DNA of 64,000 nt, from positions 207,474,978 through 207,538,977 of the forward strand of contig CP136066.1 in NCBI GenBank assembly GCA_032622095.1, read 5' to 3'. Positions 12,623 through 23,992 of this stretch are shown here, piece after piece. The notes under the pieces were generated by a model that ran no database searches, was not told the DNA's origin, and was given only the letters and a program-made list of their open reading frames with translations. The translations under genes were made by a program, and so were the position numbers. This stretch comes from Siphonodentalium dalli. Its lineage: Eukaryota; Mollusca; Scaphopoda; Gadilida; Siphonodentaliidae. Positions within the stretch are counted from its first letter, which is position 1. Each line of letters opens with the position of its first letter.

Positions 12623-12705
12623 TCTGTCGGCATATAGAAGTGTATGATGCCGAACTACATACTTAGTATGTAATTCGGCATCAGACATTTCTATATGCCG
12701 ACAGA
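12623..12705. repeat. Near-perfect 83-bp hairpin
   Basis: The left arm starts TCTGTCGGCATATAGAA and the right arm ends TTCTATATGCCGACAGA. The arms pair almost throughout with a loop of about 5 bases (cttag). It is either a tiny foldback element or a palindromic MITE core. Confidence 0.75.
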
Positions 12706-13305
12706 TGCATCAAAAATGATGCTGATTGCATATATCAAACTTATTAGCTGCAAATATTTATAGGAAGCTCTGTGTTATAATGCAATGTACGCACCCGTGT
12801 GAACTGTTAAAGGAATATTATTCTGAAAATGTTTTAGTATTTTCTTTCAATATACATATATTATATAATTAAAATGTTCAATTTGCCCAAATAATCTTGT
12901 GCTTGATCTCTAATTTTGTTTTTATAATGGAGAAATTTTTTTTTCCGAAGAATGCCGAATATCTCTTGTTGTAGACAAAGTCATGTGATTGAAGCCACAT
13001 GATCATCGGTCGGTGCAGTCACATGATTTAACACGTGACAATGACGTAGCGATTAGGGGAGTTCCCATTACTATCAATCTTCTACGATTTTCAACTTCTT
13101 ATTCATATTTGAATTTATACCAATTTGTCACTGCCTTATATGCTGTTTGCCAGTTTATCTACGTATATAAAGCATTGGGCATATATTATATCTACCTCTT
13201 TGTGTCAATTACGCATAACAATAGAATTATAAAATATATAAACTTTGGTCATGGTTCTTTGAACTTCCAATTATAATATAACACTTTTTGAAGAAGGATA
13301 ATAAT

Positions 13306-13607
13306 CCGGTTTAATAAGTAATCAAGCTCAAACGCCCTTTATGCGCACCATATCGGGAATAGGCTTAACAATAAACACTCTTTATTGAGTCATGGTAACT
13401 CGACTAATTGGGACTCAACCATTTACATCAATACACGTAAATAAATGTACACAAACGTTCGATATATATGCTCCATATACCTGTCAAAGTCATAGCAGAG
13501 TCATTTCCGGTTTATTAAGCACTTTTTATTCGCACCATATCAGGAATACGCTTAACATGGAGCGCTCTTTATTGAGTCATGGTGAATGAAAGTGGGGACT
13601 CGACTAA
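13306..13607. repeat. Direct repeat carrying the CTCTTTATT motif
   Basis: Two copies, about 13306-13420 and 13505-13607, share TCCGGTTTA, CGCACCATATC, GAATA-GGCTTAACA and CTCTTTATTGAGTCATGG in the same order. The same CTCTTTATT core, sometimes followed by CCATATCAGGAAT, recurs at 13701, 16451 and 16493. Confidence 0.65.
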
Positions 13608-14469
13608 GAATAGTTGTCATCGTGAATATTTACTAAATTATTCATCAATATACTCCCCACAATTTTATGTTAAAGTAACCATGCCCAACTAGTAAAATTA
13701 AACGCTCTTTATTTGATATATGCATTCGCTTTTTATTTTTGATTGGATATACTAAATTTATATTCTTTACGGGAGTTGACGTTTTTCTTGGGATGGTATT
13801 CTCGTCGGTGGACATGTTATTTAATGTAGGTGTTGCGTCTCTTCTGAAGTTCTGAGTTGTCATCGGTAGCCACTGTTGGGGCCTAGTGTTTTAAAGTGTG
13901 CTCAAAACAGCTTTTTTCGAAGTGGACGTAAGAAATTCTGGACCATTTTGTCTGCAACCACTTTAATAGTTTCTGATTTTGCGTAACAGGTTTCCCACAC
14001 AAATCCCGCCAAATGTCACATATAAACGAACATCGTTTGGTAATGAATGTAGAATTATACCTAATTGAGAGTCACTTTACCGGCCACAGCCGAAAACACT
14101 GCATTTATTTGGCATTGTCACGAATGAATGAACGAAAAATGATTGTGAATATACGGGACACTCAGGGCATATATAAGGAACATCGTGAACACGCATCGGA
14201 ATAGAGTTCACATGTCGCTCTTGTTTTTATAAGCTTTATTTTCACCTACCGCTCAATCGGCCTTCCATATTTTTGTCAAGACAATACCTTTCCAACAGCA
14301 CTTATGACAAATTACACCAGGTGAAGATAACTCACCGGACGATGACAATTCACCATGTATACACAATTTTATTGTCATGCGTGCCCCTTAGTGATTCCAT
14401 TACACTCACGCGCTCATGTTGATTCCACATTTTACATCGCCACTCAGATGATACAATAGGTAGACACAA

Positions 14470-14869
14470 TTAACCCTTTACCCAACAAACCGGCCAAAAC
14501 CGGCCAAATAAAGCTTCAACAGCCTAAAATATCTTGGGTCTGTCTCAATAAAACCATACAAATATGGATATCATTGGAACCGGCTCATTGACCACATTGT
14601 GATGGTTACAGTTATGCCCTGTGCCAATGCATTCTCTTATATATGCGAGTCGACCATAGGTCGCCTCGCATATATAAGAGAATGCATTGGCCTAAAAAAA
14701 ATCTTTTTTTAACACTTTTTACCATTTTTGCTTACATTCTTTAACAATTTTATAATTTTTAATGTGTTAAGCCAATGCATTCTCTTATATATGCGAGGCG
14801 ACCTATGGTCGACTCGCATATATAAGAGAATGCATTGGCACAGGGCTGTTCTGTTGGGTAAAGGGTTAA
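14470..14869. mobile_element. TTAA-flanked (piggyBac-like) MITE with two hairpin cassettes
   Basis: The ends are TTAACCCTTTACCCAACA and its exact complement TGTTGGGTAAAGGGTTAA, so TTAA flanks both sides as in piggyBac insertions. Inside are two copies of a 69-bp near-palindrome (14623-14691 and, inverted, 14771-14839), each with GCCAATGCATTCTCTT and its complement at the ends. There is no coding capacity. Near-identical copies are at 52105-52497 and 59155-59542. It lies in the intron between CEP78 exons 4 and 5. Confidence 0.9.
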
Positions 14870-15227
14870 CTCCGATTTCGTATTTTTAATTAGTTTACTC
14901 ATTTGACTTCATATGAGGATTTGCGATGGAGATAGCCGACAACCGGTGGGGGTATAATTTATATATTTCTTGGCTTATTTATTACGCGATTGTTATGGGA
15001 CTTGGATCATTGTGATCACAATAGGGGTGGCTTTCCGATAGTGTTTTGTTGTATTCATCAGGATAGCAATCCTTTAACACAACCAACGGATTTTGACAAC
15101 GCAACATACAGACCAATGCAATAGATACAACGAATTTGTCTGAATGCTACTTAACACGGTACATCTGACCCAATACTTTGATGTTGAGTAAGATCTAGAA
15201 GTAAAAATATCGTAAAGGAATACTTAC

Positions 15228-15300
15228 TGTCAAGGCCTTCATCACCTATCTGGCAGTATTCCAGAGAAATTTGAGATAATGTAGAACTCTTACTCAAACC
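15228..15300 (-). CDS. CEP78 coding exon 4 (leucine-rich repeat)
   Basis: The minus-strand exon is bounded by an acceptor (TTTGATTTCAG) and a strong donor (GTAAGT). It reads 24 codons starting in phase 0, GLSKSSTLSQISLEYCQIGD then EGLD, and leaves one base (A) for the next exon. The Leu/Ile/Cys spacing with IGDEGL is a ribonuclease-inhibitor-type leucine-rich repeat and matches the same repeat in vertebrate CEP78. The intron from the previous exon is 4.4 kb and contains the repeated 16-bp motif at 15733-18043. Confidence 0.93.
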
Positions 15301-15732
15301 CTGAAATCAAATTCATATCACATGCGTAAATAGAGGATCTCTAATAAGTCACAATTCTATACAAAATTTATTAATCAAATTTAGTGGATGAGGTTAATAA
15401 ATTTCATATTAAATTGCGATGAATTTGAGATCCTTTTTATCAGATAATCACACTTTAACAAGGAAAAACGATCTTGAAACGGCTGGGGCTAAAACAAAAA
15501 TATTGAATTCCTTATCACAACCAAAGAGGAAGTCAAGACACCTTCAAGAAAAAATATCGTCTCCCGTAGAGTCAAAACATGTCAGGCCACAGAAATTTTA
15601 TCAGTTGCTTTATGAATATCAGGGGAAAAAATCTCTAGTTGGAAGAGTGGCGGGGAAACAAAACAAGCAGGTCATGACATACCGATTTATGATTTTCCTG
15701 CTGATTGCAAATTTCATATCTGGGCAATTCCA

Positions 15733-18043
15733 CGTGACTGACATTACATTCAAAGAACTTTTTCCAGATTCATTGTGATGACATGAGCAACATTTATAAA
15801 CATAAAATCTTACTTCTATGTGTGATGTTGGCTTGTGCCAGGGTGCACCCAAAAATGTGCATTATTCTGAATTTAGTCAAGCGATGATAAAATGGTATCG
15901 TTCAATGTTAGCGTGACTGACATTACATGAAAATATCCAGGCACAGTGCCAACTTGTTTTCAAATTAAATTTGTCTTAAATTTACAAAGACTTGTATAAT
16001 ATTCTTTGTTAATTTTTCATGGTAGATATTTCAAGATAATGTAAAAGCAAAATTTAAGCTTAGAAATAACATGAAATATTTGTTGTTGTCCAAAGTACGC
16101 GTGACTGACATTACACTAATTTCGTGACTGACATTACGCTATGAAATATATCAAATATTTCCAACAGTTTCCAATCCAAATGAGTAATTAGTGCCCTACC
16201 AATCATATTTTATGGGGTTTAAATGCATTTAAAGGCACGGGAGGCCTTAGTTGTCGAAAATATTCATATTTGTTTCAATCACCGTAAACAGAAAAATATT
16301 AAAACGCACACAGTTTCGTTCATATATACCATGACCATCGCGTAAACAGCATGCTATCATAAAGACCTACTGTATTTTACCTAAGCAAGAGCCTGATTGT
16401 GTTACAGAAGACAGCACAGTGTTACTGGCTAATCACACACAAATTATATAAACGCTCTTTATTAGTTCCATATCAGGAATTCAGCAACAAAGAACGCTCT
16501 TTATGTTTACCATCATAATATAAACAAACACCAGGAAAGTAACTTTTTATGCTTTTGTTTACATAACAATGGTCAAACATATGACAATAACATACTGTTT
16601 ATGCGATATTTCTTATTTGTGTACGGCCTCCCGTACCTTTAATATATTTTATTACCATATACAGCACATGAACATGGCATTGACTAATATAGGCGTGACT
16701 GACATTACACAAAATTATCCAAGATACATGGTAACTGGATTTCAAATTTAAGTTGTTTTTCTTTTTCAAATAATTTAATATAAACACCTTTTTCAATTTT
16801 TATAGTTGGTATTTCAAAAAAAAATTATGGACAGACTAATCTGTCTGTGTATGATATTATGTTATTGAATTTGTGCCTAACATTAGCCTATGAAAAAAAA
16901 GAACAAAATATCAGTTCTACATTCTCAATTACCTTTTGCACAAGTTTTTCAGACAATAGCGTTTGGAGACCGGGTGATGGGAAGCTGGTTTGCATCGGTT
17001 GTCTTACTTTGGCAAACATTTTCAAGAAATATTTCATGCCTATGACATTTCAGTTGAAAATTTCACACCAAATGTAGGCTGAAATTTCCCCTGGAATAGT
17101 TTATTTACCAGTATTTAGTGAGATATATTTTGTTTTTATACAAGTTGAATAAATAAATAAGTGGATAAGAATCGTCATTGTATGGCAGCCTCCCGAGAAA
17201 AATGATAGCATAATACTGTGGACTTTCTCGTAGAAGTTGAACAACTCACTAGCCACAACAAAAGTCTGAGCACACTGTTCATTATACCTGGGGACATGAA
17301 TTTCCGAATATATAACCAAGCTGATAATTTTCAGCCCACTTGTAGTTAGAGCTGTAACAATGCAGAAGTTCACGTTGCAATGCACATCACAATGTTTATG
17401 CTTCGATGTGGTGCACACCACGATGCACAATTGCTAGTTGTCACTATATCTATAAATTAATTCAGCCTCATTGTAGGGATCAAATGGCTCATTGCCCAAA
17501 TGGTAACCAACCTGATTCATGCAATTAGGAAGGGTAATTACCTACTCTCTCTTTCTCATTGATGATATTGATGTCACTCTTGGAAATAAATGTTGAGAAA
17601 CTGAATTCTTGAGTGTTGTTTGAAAGCATGTGATGAGTTTTGGATGCAAAAGTATGTTTTTCATACATTCAATGCTCACAAACATCACGAGAACAGTATT
17701 CAAAATTACGAGTTGTAGATGCAACTATATCATAATATGCAACTGCATATGTTTACAAATCCAATTACTAGTATGTTTTCTTACAAGATTTTTATGTTGT
17801 CTACCAGAATAGGAACAAATTGCAAAATGTGACTGACATTACATGCCGTGACTGACATTACATGTGACTGACATTACATATTTCAACTCTTGCTAGCGGT
17901 CAACTTAGACATCGAATGGTGCTTATTTTGAACACAGACGTTCAGGCTCAGGTATATTGAGCGTATCTAAGATATGGTTGTTATATTGTCATACCTTATA
18001 GTTTTATAACAACAATGGTAGTATTTTCGTGACTGACATTACA
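15733..18043. repeat. Cluster of nine copies of CGTGACTGACATTACA
   Basis: The motif (or a form with one or two end differences) starts at 15733, 15912, 16100, 16123, 16694, 17828, 17847, 17863 and 18028, always in the same orientation. Spacing ranges from 16 to about 1,130 bases. Most spacers look unrelated. However, the sequence after the 15912 and 16694 copies is alignable for roughly 120 bp (both have a TATCCA block, then TTTCAAAT and a later GGTA-ATTTCAA), which suggests a decayed repeat unit whose motif was kept. It lies in the intron between CEP78 exons 3 and 4. Confidence 0.85.
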
Positions 18044-19701
18044 TATAGTACGTAGATTTCTGAAAATAATTTTTCCCAAATGGACATCAGGCACAGGAAT
18101 ATAAACCCAAGATGTGTTATAGCGTGCATCGACCTATTTAAATACTGAAATACTGCAGGCCAATCTTAAATAATTGTTTCTATTTGCTCAATTACTTACA
18201 AGCCACTTTGGGCATTTATTTTAGTCGCAAATGTGGGTTAACAATGGCATATGCTTTCATCACTAAAACGATGAATATGAGAGAGAGAACAACTGTTTTC
18301 AATAACTTGAATACCATAACTATCAGATTTTCAAACTGTTTAGTCAATATTCAAGATTTAATTTTTTCACAAATTTCATTCTCCGTCGTGGAATTGCCCA
18401 TCTTCACTTCAAATAAGTTTTTTGTGAATAAAAATAAATAAAACCAACACATTTAATATCTCAATTATTCTCATTTTCCAAAGATATTATGACTGATAGA
18501 ATGGTTTGGTGAGAAGATTTACAAAAACCGAACACAATGGCAGCATTTTTTTGGTGAAAAGTTTGGTAAAAAAGTTGTAAACAAACTAATTAAATTGGCA
18601 TCGCCTCACCAAATTTTTAGTCATGAATTATCTCCCTTTTTTCAAAAATGAGGCACAGTTTACTATTAATACAATTCAGTATCACCAAATCTTTTGTTAG
18701 TCCAGCTGAAAGGAAGTGCAATTTCTGAATGAGCAACAAATCTCAGCGCCACCATAAACAAATCCTACACTCTCTCGGCACTCGTTAGTCATACTCGGAG
18801 ATACAACTCAAATCTTTTATCCTCAATGTACCATCACGACATCACAACAAACAAAAGAATATGTTTATGTCTATAATAGTAACATATCACCAGGCCTTTA
18901 GATTTGTGTAATTTGGGGACACAGCCTTCGAAATTAGGAAAAATGTCTCACAGCAAATTTAATGCTGTGGCGTTATATGTTCCACATGTTGCCATGGTAT
19001 TTCCCACAGCATTGCGATTTGCCATGGCCAATTTCGAGGACTGGAGACATCAGGTTTGGTCTTGTATTTGGGGACATCAGGTACGATCTTAAAGAGGATA
19101 AAATGTCGAAATTTAGAATAAAAAAACTTTAAATCCATACATTAGATATCCGAGAATGATCGATTCCATGATAATTTTTCATTGATATTATGTGTAATCA
19201 TTTTAGAATAATATTGAATCTCAGTGCAAGAGGTATTTAAATCTAATAATTACATTTTATGTTTATTTTAACCACATTTTCATATTTTGGGCACAGCGTT
19301 TATCAACTTAAATTTAGGGGAATATAAAGAAAGGGACAAGCCTAGAGGGCGACTTGGGAGACAAGTTCTTCTAAAATGTGCCACTTTTCCCTATTTTTGA
19401 CCCAGGGAGAAGTAACTTTTCTCTCATATACCAGTATGCATATGTCCCAACAACATAATTTGAGTATATTTACTGATTATAATTGTGTTCTTACTCACTA
19501 TAATGGTTTTATAAATGGACTCACATGTTGCATAATACTATTGGATCATAGAAGGGTGATGTTGGGGTGTAAATTGAACTTCAGTGATTGTTATCTTTCC
19601 CTGATTACAGTCCACTTCTCCCTAAAAACCAAACAGTGACTTCTCCCAATTAGAAACCTCTAGGCCGGTCCCTGTACAAAGGCCTGCATATCATATATTA
19701 C

Positions 19702-19874
19702 CTTGGCAAGAGTAGAGAGATCTCTTTGTCTTAGAGGCAGTCCCTGGATTTCTATTGATGTTAGACACGGTGAAACAGATAAGCATTCTTTGAGAGCGCG
19801 ACACAGCCTGTATGTAATCTCTTTTGATCGAATGGCAGGAGTCTTCTGCTTCTCGAGAATAGTTCTTCGGTTAT
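19702..19874 (-). CDS. CEP78 coding exon 3
   Basis: Minus strand, acceptor TTTCGCTCTTGCAG, donor GTAATA. Two bases (AT) complete a split Asp codon with exon 2, then 57 codons follow and the exon ends in phase 0. Recognisable segments are KTPAIRSKEITYRLCRAL and LPLRQRDLSTLAK, which match the CEP78 region that introduces its leucine-rich repeats. It is in phase with exons 2 and 4. Confidence 0.94.
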
Positions 19875-19968
19875 CTGCAAGAGCGAAACAAAAATCAAAT
19901 TATTATGGTTTTGTTTATATTAATCAGAGGAGAGGTCTTAGCCACAATACTCTAGAGTGCCTAATGAG

Positions 19969-21052
19969 TAGGCCCCTGCGAATCGGATTTTTTTCTATCG
20001 AATCGAATACCGAATCGAATCAGGTAAATGGTATTCGATTTCGAATCGAATTTGAATCAGACATTGTGTCGACATGTGAGGAGTTCATAAACAAAAGTAA
20101 ATACTAATGAGAGAATTCATCGTACACACCGGCATTAATCCCTTGCGTATAACTCTGCCAAAAATGGTCGGACAGAACCCAAGTTCGAACTTGACCTGTG
20201 TTTTGGTGGGAGAAAGTAATATACCAAATTTGGATTCATTCCGATAAACTATACTAAAGTTATCATCCGGACAACAAATTTCAAGGATTTTCTAAGTCAA
20301 AAAACGTCAAATAAGGGGCATAACTCCGGTGAAAATTGGCGGGCGGAACCCAAATTCGAACTTGAACTTACATTTCGGCTAATAAACCCACATACCAAAT
20401 TTTTATAATTTGGTTCACTCTAACTAAAGTTATCATCCGGAAACCAGGTTAACGGACGCCCGGACGGACGGACGGACGTCCGGACCAATACTATAATACG
20501 GCCGTTTTTTCAAACGGGCGTATAAAAATGGAAGTGTCTGCTAACTCGAAGACTAAACCAAGTAAATGGTATGAACACTTTGATCGTCTGGACATTCCGA
20601 TGTGCCGTAATCTGGTAGAAGTTTGCAGCCATGTGCAGCTTGTAAACTATGTCGCAACATCACAGACATCAAAGTGATCACACCGCAGTCATTGAATGTG
20701 GGTCAATCATGCAGGTGTCAAGAATTGTTACACAGTCAGGTCAAGGACGCCCACTGTTTGTGAATTTGCTACTAATGCATATAATATGATAACTATGTTG
20801 TAAACATGTCAGAAAGGAATAAACAGGGAAGATGTGGGTGTTTATGTTTTTAACGCCCACTGTTTGTGAATTTGCTACTAATGCGACACTGCTGTATGCG
20901 TGGTTTTTAGCATGAAGTCTCTGATCTGTAGATATCATGACAATACACCTGGTCGCATTGGGGGAAAAGAATCGATAAAATTTGAATCCAGACAGCCAAT
21001 TTCGAATAAAATTTAATCACACACACCATATCGAATCGTATCACAGGACCCA
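19969..21052. mobile_element. Possible hAT-like element with TCGAATC-rich ends
   Basis: The left end TAGGCCCCTGCGAATCGG and the right end (complement of about 21035-21052) are imperfect inverted repeats, both running into TCGAATCGAAT sequence like the 8730-11375 element. No target duplication is seen. Inside are the dispersed repeat at 20151-20528 and a 31-bp direct repeat beginning ACGCCCACTGTTTGTG at 20747 and 20853. It lies between CEP78 exons 2 and 3. Confidence 0.4.
20151..20528. repeat. Dispersed repeat ending in CGGACGGACGG
   Basis: Two divergent half-units share TTATCATCCGGA and a CATACCAAATTT block; the second includes GAAAATTGGCGGG. The tract ends in a GGACGGACGGACGG run and a TTTTTTCAAACGGGCG hairpin-like tail. 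A related copy is at about 32595-32830. Repeats of this kind are common in molluscan and other marine invertebrate genomes (general knowledge). Confidence 0.7.
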
Positions 21053-21150
21053 AGCTTGACTTGGAATATGGATCTTGGAAATCAACAAAGCAGTGATAAC
21101 CTGTATATATTCATGTATCAGTATCATGCTTGAATAAGATATAAAAGAAT

Positions 21151-21581
21151 CAAGGCTGCAAATCGTGCGTCTGTCATTCGCAGAATGAGGTCCCCAGAGG
21201 GTGAATTTAGTGACGCTATCCCACATGGTGAGCTAACGTCACCAAATTTACCCTCTGGGAACCTGACTCTGCTTAGGCCTCAACTGCTATGGGAGACCTA
21301 GGATCAGATTGAAGTTCCCTAGTTGAAGTTGGTGATGTTCACCCATTAGTCACCTCAATTATGAATTTTATCTTAGGCAAATTAGGGGATACAGAAACTT
21401 CCCAGAAGGGAAAAAGTAACCAAAAACAATATTAATTTGAGACTGTAGATATCTCCCAGATGGTGAGTCCTAAGCAGAATGAGGTCCCCTGAGGGCTAAT
21501 TTGGGATGCGGGATGGCATCACTAAATTCTCCCTCAGGGAACCTCAATCTGCAAATGACAGACACACTATTTGCAGTCTTG
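21151..21581. mobile_element. hAT-type MITE, copy 3, exact 8-bp target duplication
   Basis: Ends CAAGGCTGCAAAT and the complement-type TTTGCAGTCTTG, flanked by identical aaaagaat at 21143-21150 and 21582-21589. Terminal blocks match the 5121 family. Its right flank is only 14 bases from the 3' edge of CEP78 exon 2 (21604), on the intron side. Confidence 0.9.
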
Positions 21582-21603
21582 AAAAGAATGTGAGTAATGA
21601 TAC

Positions 21604-21701
21604 CATCAGGCCTTGGTACTGTGAAGTAGCTTCTGAATGTCACCGATTTCAAGCTCTTGTTTATCTTCAGTGTATTCAGTATTGGCTTCCAATCATTAGC
21701 C
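21604..21701 (-). CDS. CEP78 coding exon 2
   Basis: Minus strand, acceptor TTTTCCTTTTATTTCAG (excellent tract), donor GTATCA (weak but in the right phase). One base G completes the split Arg codon from exon 1, 32 codons follow, and the last G joins the next exon's AT to give Asp. The product includes NDWKPILNTLKINKSL and TFRSYFTVPRP, matching the CEP78 segment with DW-PLL-TLKINK. The weak donor is the only one that keeps phase with exon 3. Confidence 0.92.
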
Positions 21702-21792
21702 CTGAAATAAAAGGAAAATTATCAAATTATACAACCCAAAAACTGTGTACATGTATTCCTATATAAAAATGATAGAGCTCAATTATAGTATA

Positions 21793-21995
21793 CAGTAATG
21801 TCCTAAATAATCGACCCCTAAACCACACCAGAATTAAGGGAAATTTTTCAGGATTTAGTCGGAATATGGCTTATTGCCATTCATCGGAAAGCTCTTAGTG
21901 AGATCTTTCTCAACAAGCCATATTTCCGAATAAATCCTGAAAAATTTCCCATAATTCTACTGTGGTTAAAGGATCTAATACTTCGGCCATTAATG
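21793..21995. mobile_element. TA-flanked palindromic MITE (pogo/Tc1-like), degraded
   Basis: It begins TA-CAGTAATGTCCTAAATAA, and two long arms (TTTTTCAGGATTTAGTCGG and its complement) meet around CATCGGAAAGCTC. The right terminus has decayed. Better copies are at 34591, 52079 and 59129. Confidence 0.65.
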
Positions 21996-21999
21996 TAGC

Positions 22000-22955
22000 T
22001 TTTGGCCCTTGACCTGCTTCAGGGCTGAATTGGTTCATTCAAACCTCAGTTATCAACTAGGATTTTTTTTATAAATGACCAAGGCTCAAAATAAGTGGCC
22101 GGTCACGGTCATTGTCCGGCGAAAAATAGTTTATGTCCAGTGCACTTCTGTATCTGTCGGACATTTTGTCCAATGCAAATTTTTAAACAATCTGTGTCTA
22201 GCCAAATAGGAGATTGAAAGTAAAAAATAGTACTTTTTTAATTTCAGATCAATTCAGAGTGAATATAAATTATGTCGTATGTGAATTGCATGTTTATTTA
22301 CTAATCGAAGTAAAGTTTTAAAAATTTTGAAAACAAAAATAACATGGGTTTTTCCCAGGTGGCAATTGGGCGCTCACTAAAATGTGCACATCATTGACGA
22401 ATAATATGTTAATTGGAAATTTAAATACTGTCTTAAACAGTATATCTGAAAAATTACAGGCACCATTTTGAAATGACCAACACAATCCATTTGGTGCCTG
22501 TCGTTTTGACAGTCAGTACAAAAGAAATTATTTTGAGCCTTGTAAATGACAAAATAATACCACATAAGAATAATATATATCACATAAGAGTCAGCGGAGT
22601 AACAAAGGTTCCATGTTTTTTTCTATCTGATCACCCAACATCTTTAAAAGTTTACTGTAAATTGAGACACATAGCAGTTCAGTCATTTTCTTTCAGAAGT
22701 TAACACCCCTTGCTGAAAACGCCAACAAACAGGTATTGGAGTAACTCACCTACAAATCCAGATTTTTATATGGACAGGGACCCGTGGGGTTAGGAAATAG
22801 GACAGAAAGCCCGACAATTTATGTTTTAATAAGGTCTATCATTGACATTCAAACTATTCGTTGTTGTTATTGACAAAGCACAAGTTACCTGATAATATGT
22901 CCTGTGCACGATATACCGGGATATCGTGGTGATAGTTTCAACCTATCGCAATATT
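22000..22955. other. CEP78 intron 1, no feature recognised
   Basis: I see no exon, structured repeat or RNA gene here. Short frames on both strands are not supported by codon pattern or known motifs. Confidence 0.4.
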
Positions 22956-22959
22956 TTAA

Positions 22960-23250
22960 ATTGTATGAGTAGAGGGGGTATACCATATCTTTGTATAACC
23001 CACATTGTGTGAGTAGAGGGGGTATACCATATCTTTGTATAACCCACATTGTATGAGTAGAGGGGGTATACCATATCTTTGTAAAACCCACATTGTGTGA
23101 GTAGAGGGGGTATACCATATCTTTGTATAACCCACATTGTGTGAGTAGAGGGGGTATACCGTATCTTTGTATAACCCACATTGTGTGAGTAGAGGGGGTA
23201 TACCATATCTTTGTATAACCCACATTGTGTGAGTAGAGGGGGTATACCAT
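22960..23250. repeat. 44-bp minisatellite, 6.6 copies
   Basis: Units start at 22960, 23004, 23048, 23092, 23136, 23180 and 23224, each beginning ATTGTGTGAGTAGAGGGG and ending in TATAACCCAC. Copies are almost identical. Because 44 is not a multiple of 3 and the unit has no stop on the minus strand, all three minus frames stay open through the array, producing spurious frames of about 100-120 codons. It lies in intron 1 of CEP78. Confidence 0.95.
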
Positions 23251-23778
23251 ACAGCACTAAACATGTAGAAAACTACTTCCACAAATAACAGCTTTCACTC
23301 AGTTTATGTACGATTCAACTAAAGCACTGATCATGGTTTGCATCATGGTTGATATGCAATGACAACACGCATCTGGTACAGCAATAGTCGAAGATGCACA
23401 CAGTGAACACTGAACATATTTAGTACAGTGATAAATGACTGACTTCTTCTAACCACTTGTCGAAATCACAATAGGCAGATGCCAGATGGATGGTGAATAT
23501 ATAAGCAGACTCTGCTCCAGAACACACTATAATCATAAATAATCATAAGAGATTATTACACAGTTTACAGACTATAGATCCAGCCTTGTTAATTAGCAAA
23601 ATATTGCATACTGTAGGTTAAAACACAGTCTGGAGTAAACTACATACCTACATATAAAAAATAGTGGGTCTGATGACCTTTCGTTCAGTTTTCATTTCCC
23701 AAACCCGGGAATCCTTGTAATGACCACCAATCAAAACTTAACTCTAAGAAATGTGTGCCCCAATAAAAAACTAGTAAC

Positions 23779-23992
23779 ATGTCACGTGCTCTTGGTGTGG
23801 AAATTCCGAAGGTGTGGCTAAAGGTTGTTAAAATAGTATCCATGACGTCATGTTATACCGGAAGAGAAATTCACAAATCGACAAATAAAGTAAAGATTGT
23901 TGACGAGCGGTTGAAAGTTTAAAATCATGAATCACCGGAATTTGGATTGCAGGCAACTGGTACAATCTTTAGAGCTAATAATACGGCTGTGT
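23779..23992 (+). promoter_or_regulatory. Promoter-like motif cluster (weak)
   Basis: Within about 85 bases lie an E-box (CACGTG near 23780), a palindromic CRE (TGACGTCA near 23842) and an ETS-type site (CCGGAAG near 23857). A plus-strand ATG follows at about 23927, opening a short frame (MNHRNLDCRQLVQSLELI) that meets a possible donor. I do not recognise the product. It lies inside CEP78 intron 1 on the opposite strand, so it could be a nested transcript start, an enhancer or chance. Confidence 0.25.

Noticed and set aside
15419-15778. 119-codon plus-strand frame ending in VTDITFKELFPDSL
   Set aside because: Lys/Ser-rich, no domain, and overlaps the start of the motif cluster inside a CEP78 intron. 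Noted only as the context of the first motif copy.
20529-20690. Possible BED zinc-finger remnant (KWYEHFDRLDIPMC)
   Set aside because: Only a loose resemblance, needs a frameshift to place the second Cys pair, and no His pair follows. Too weak to annotate.
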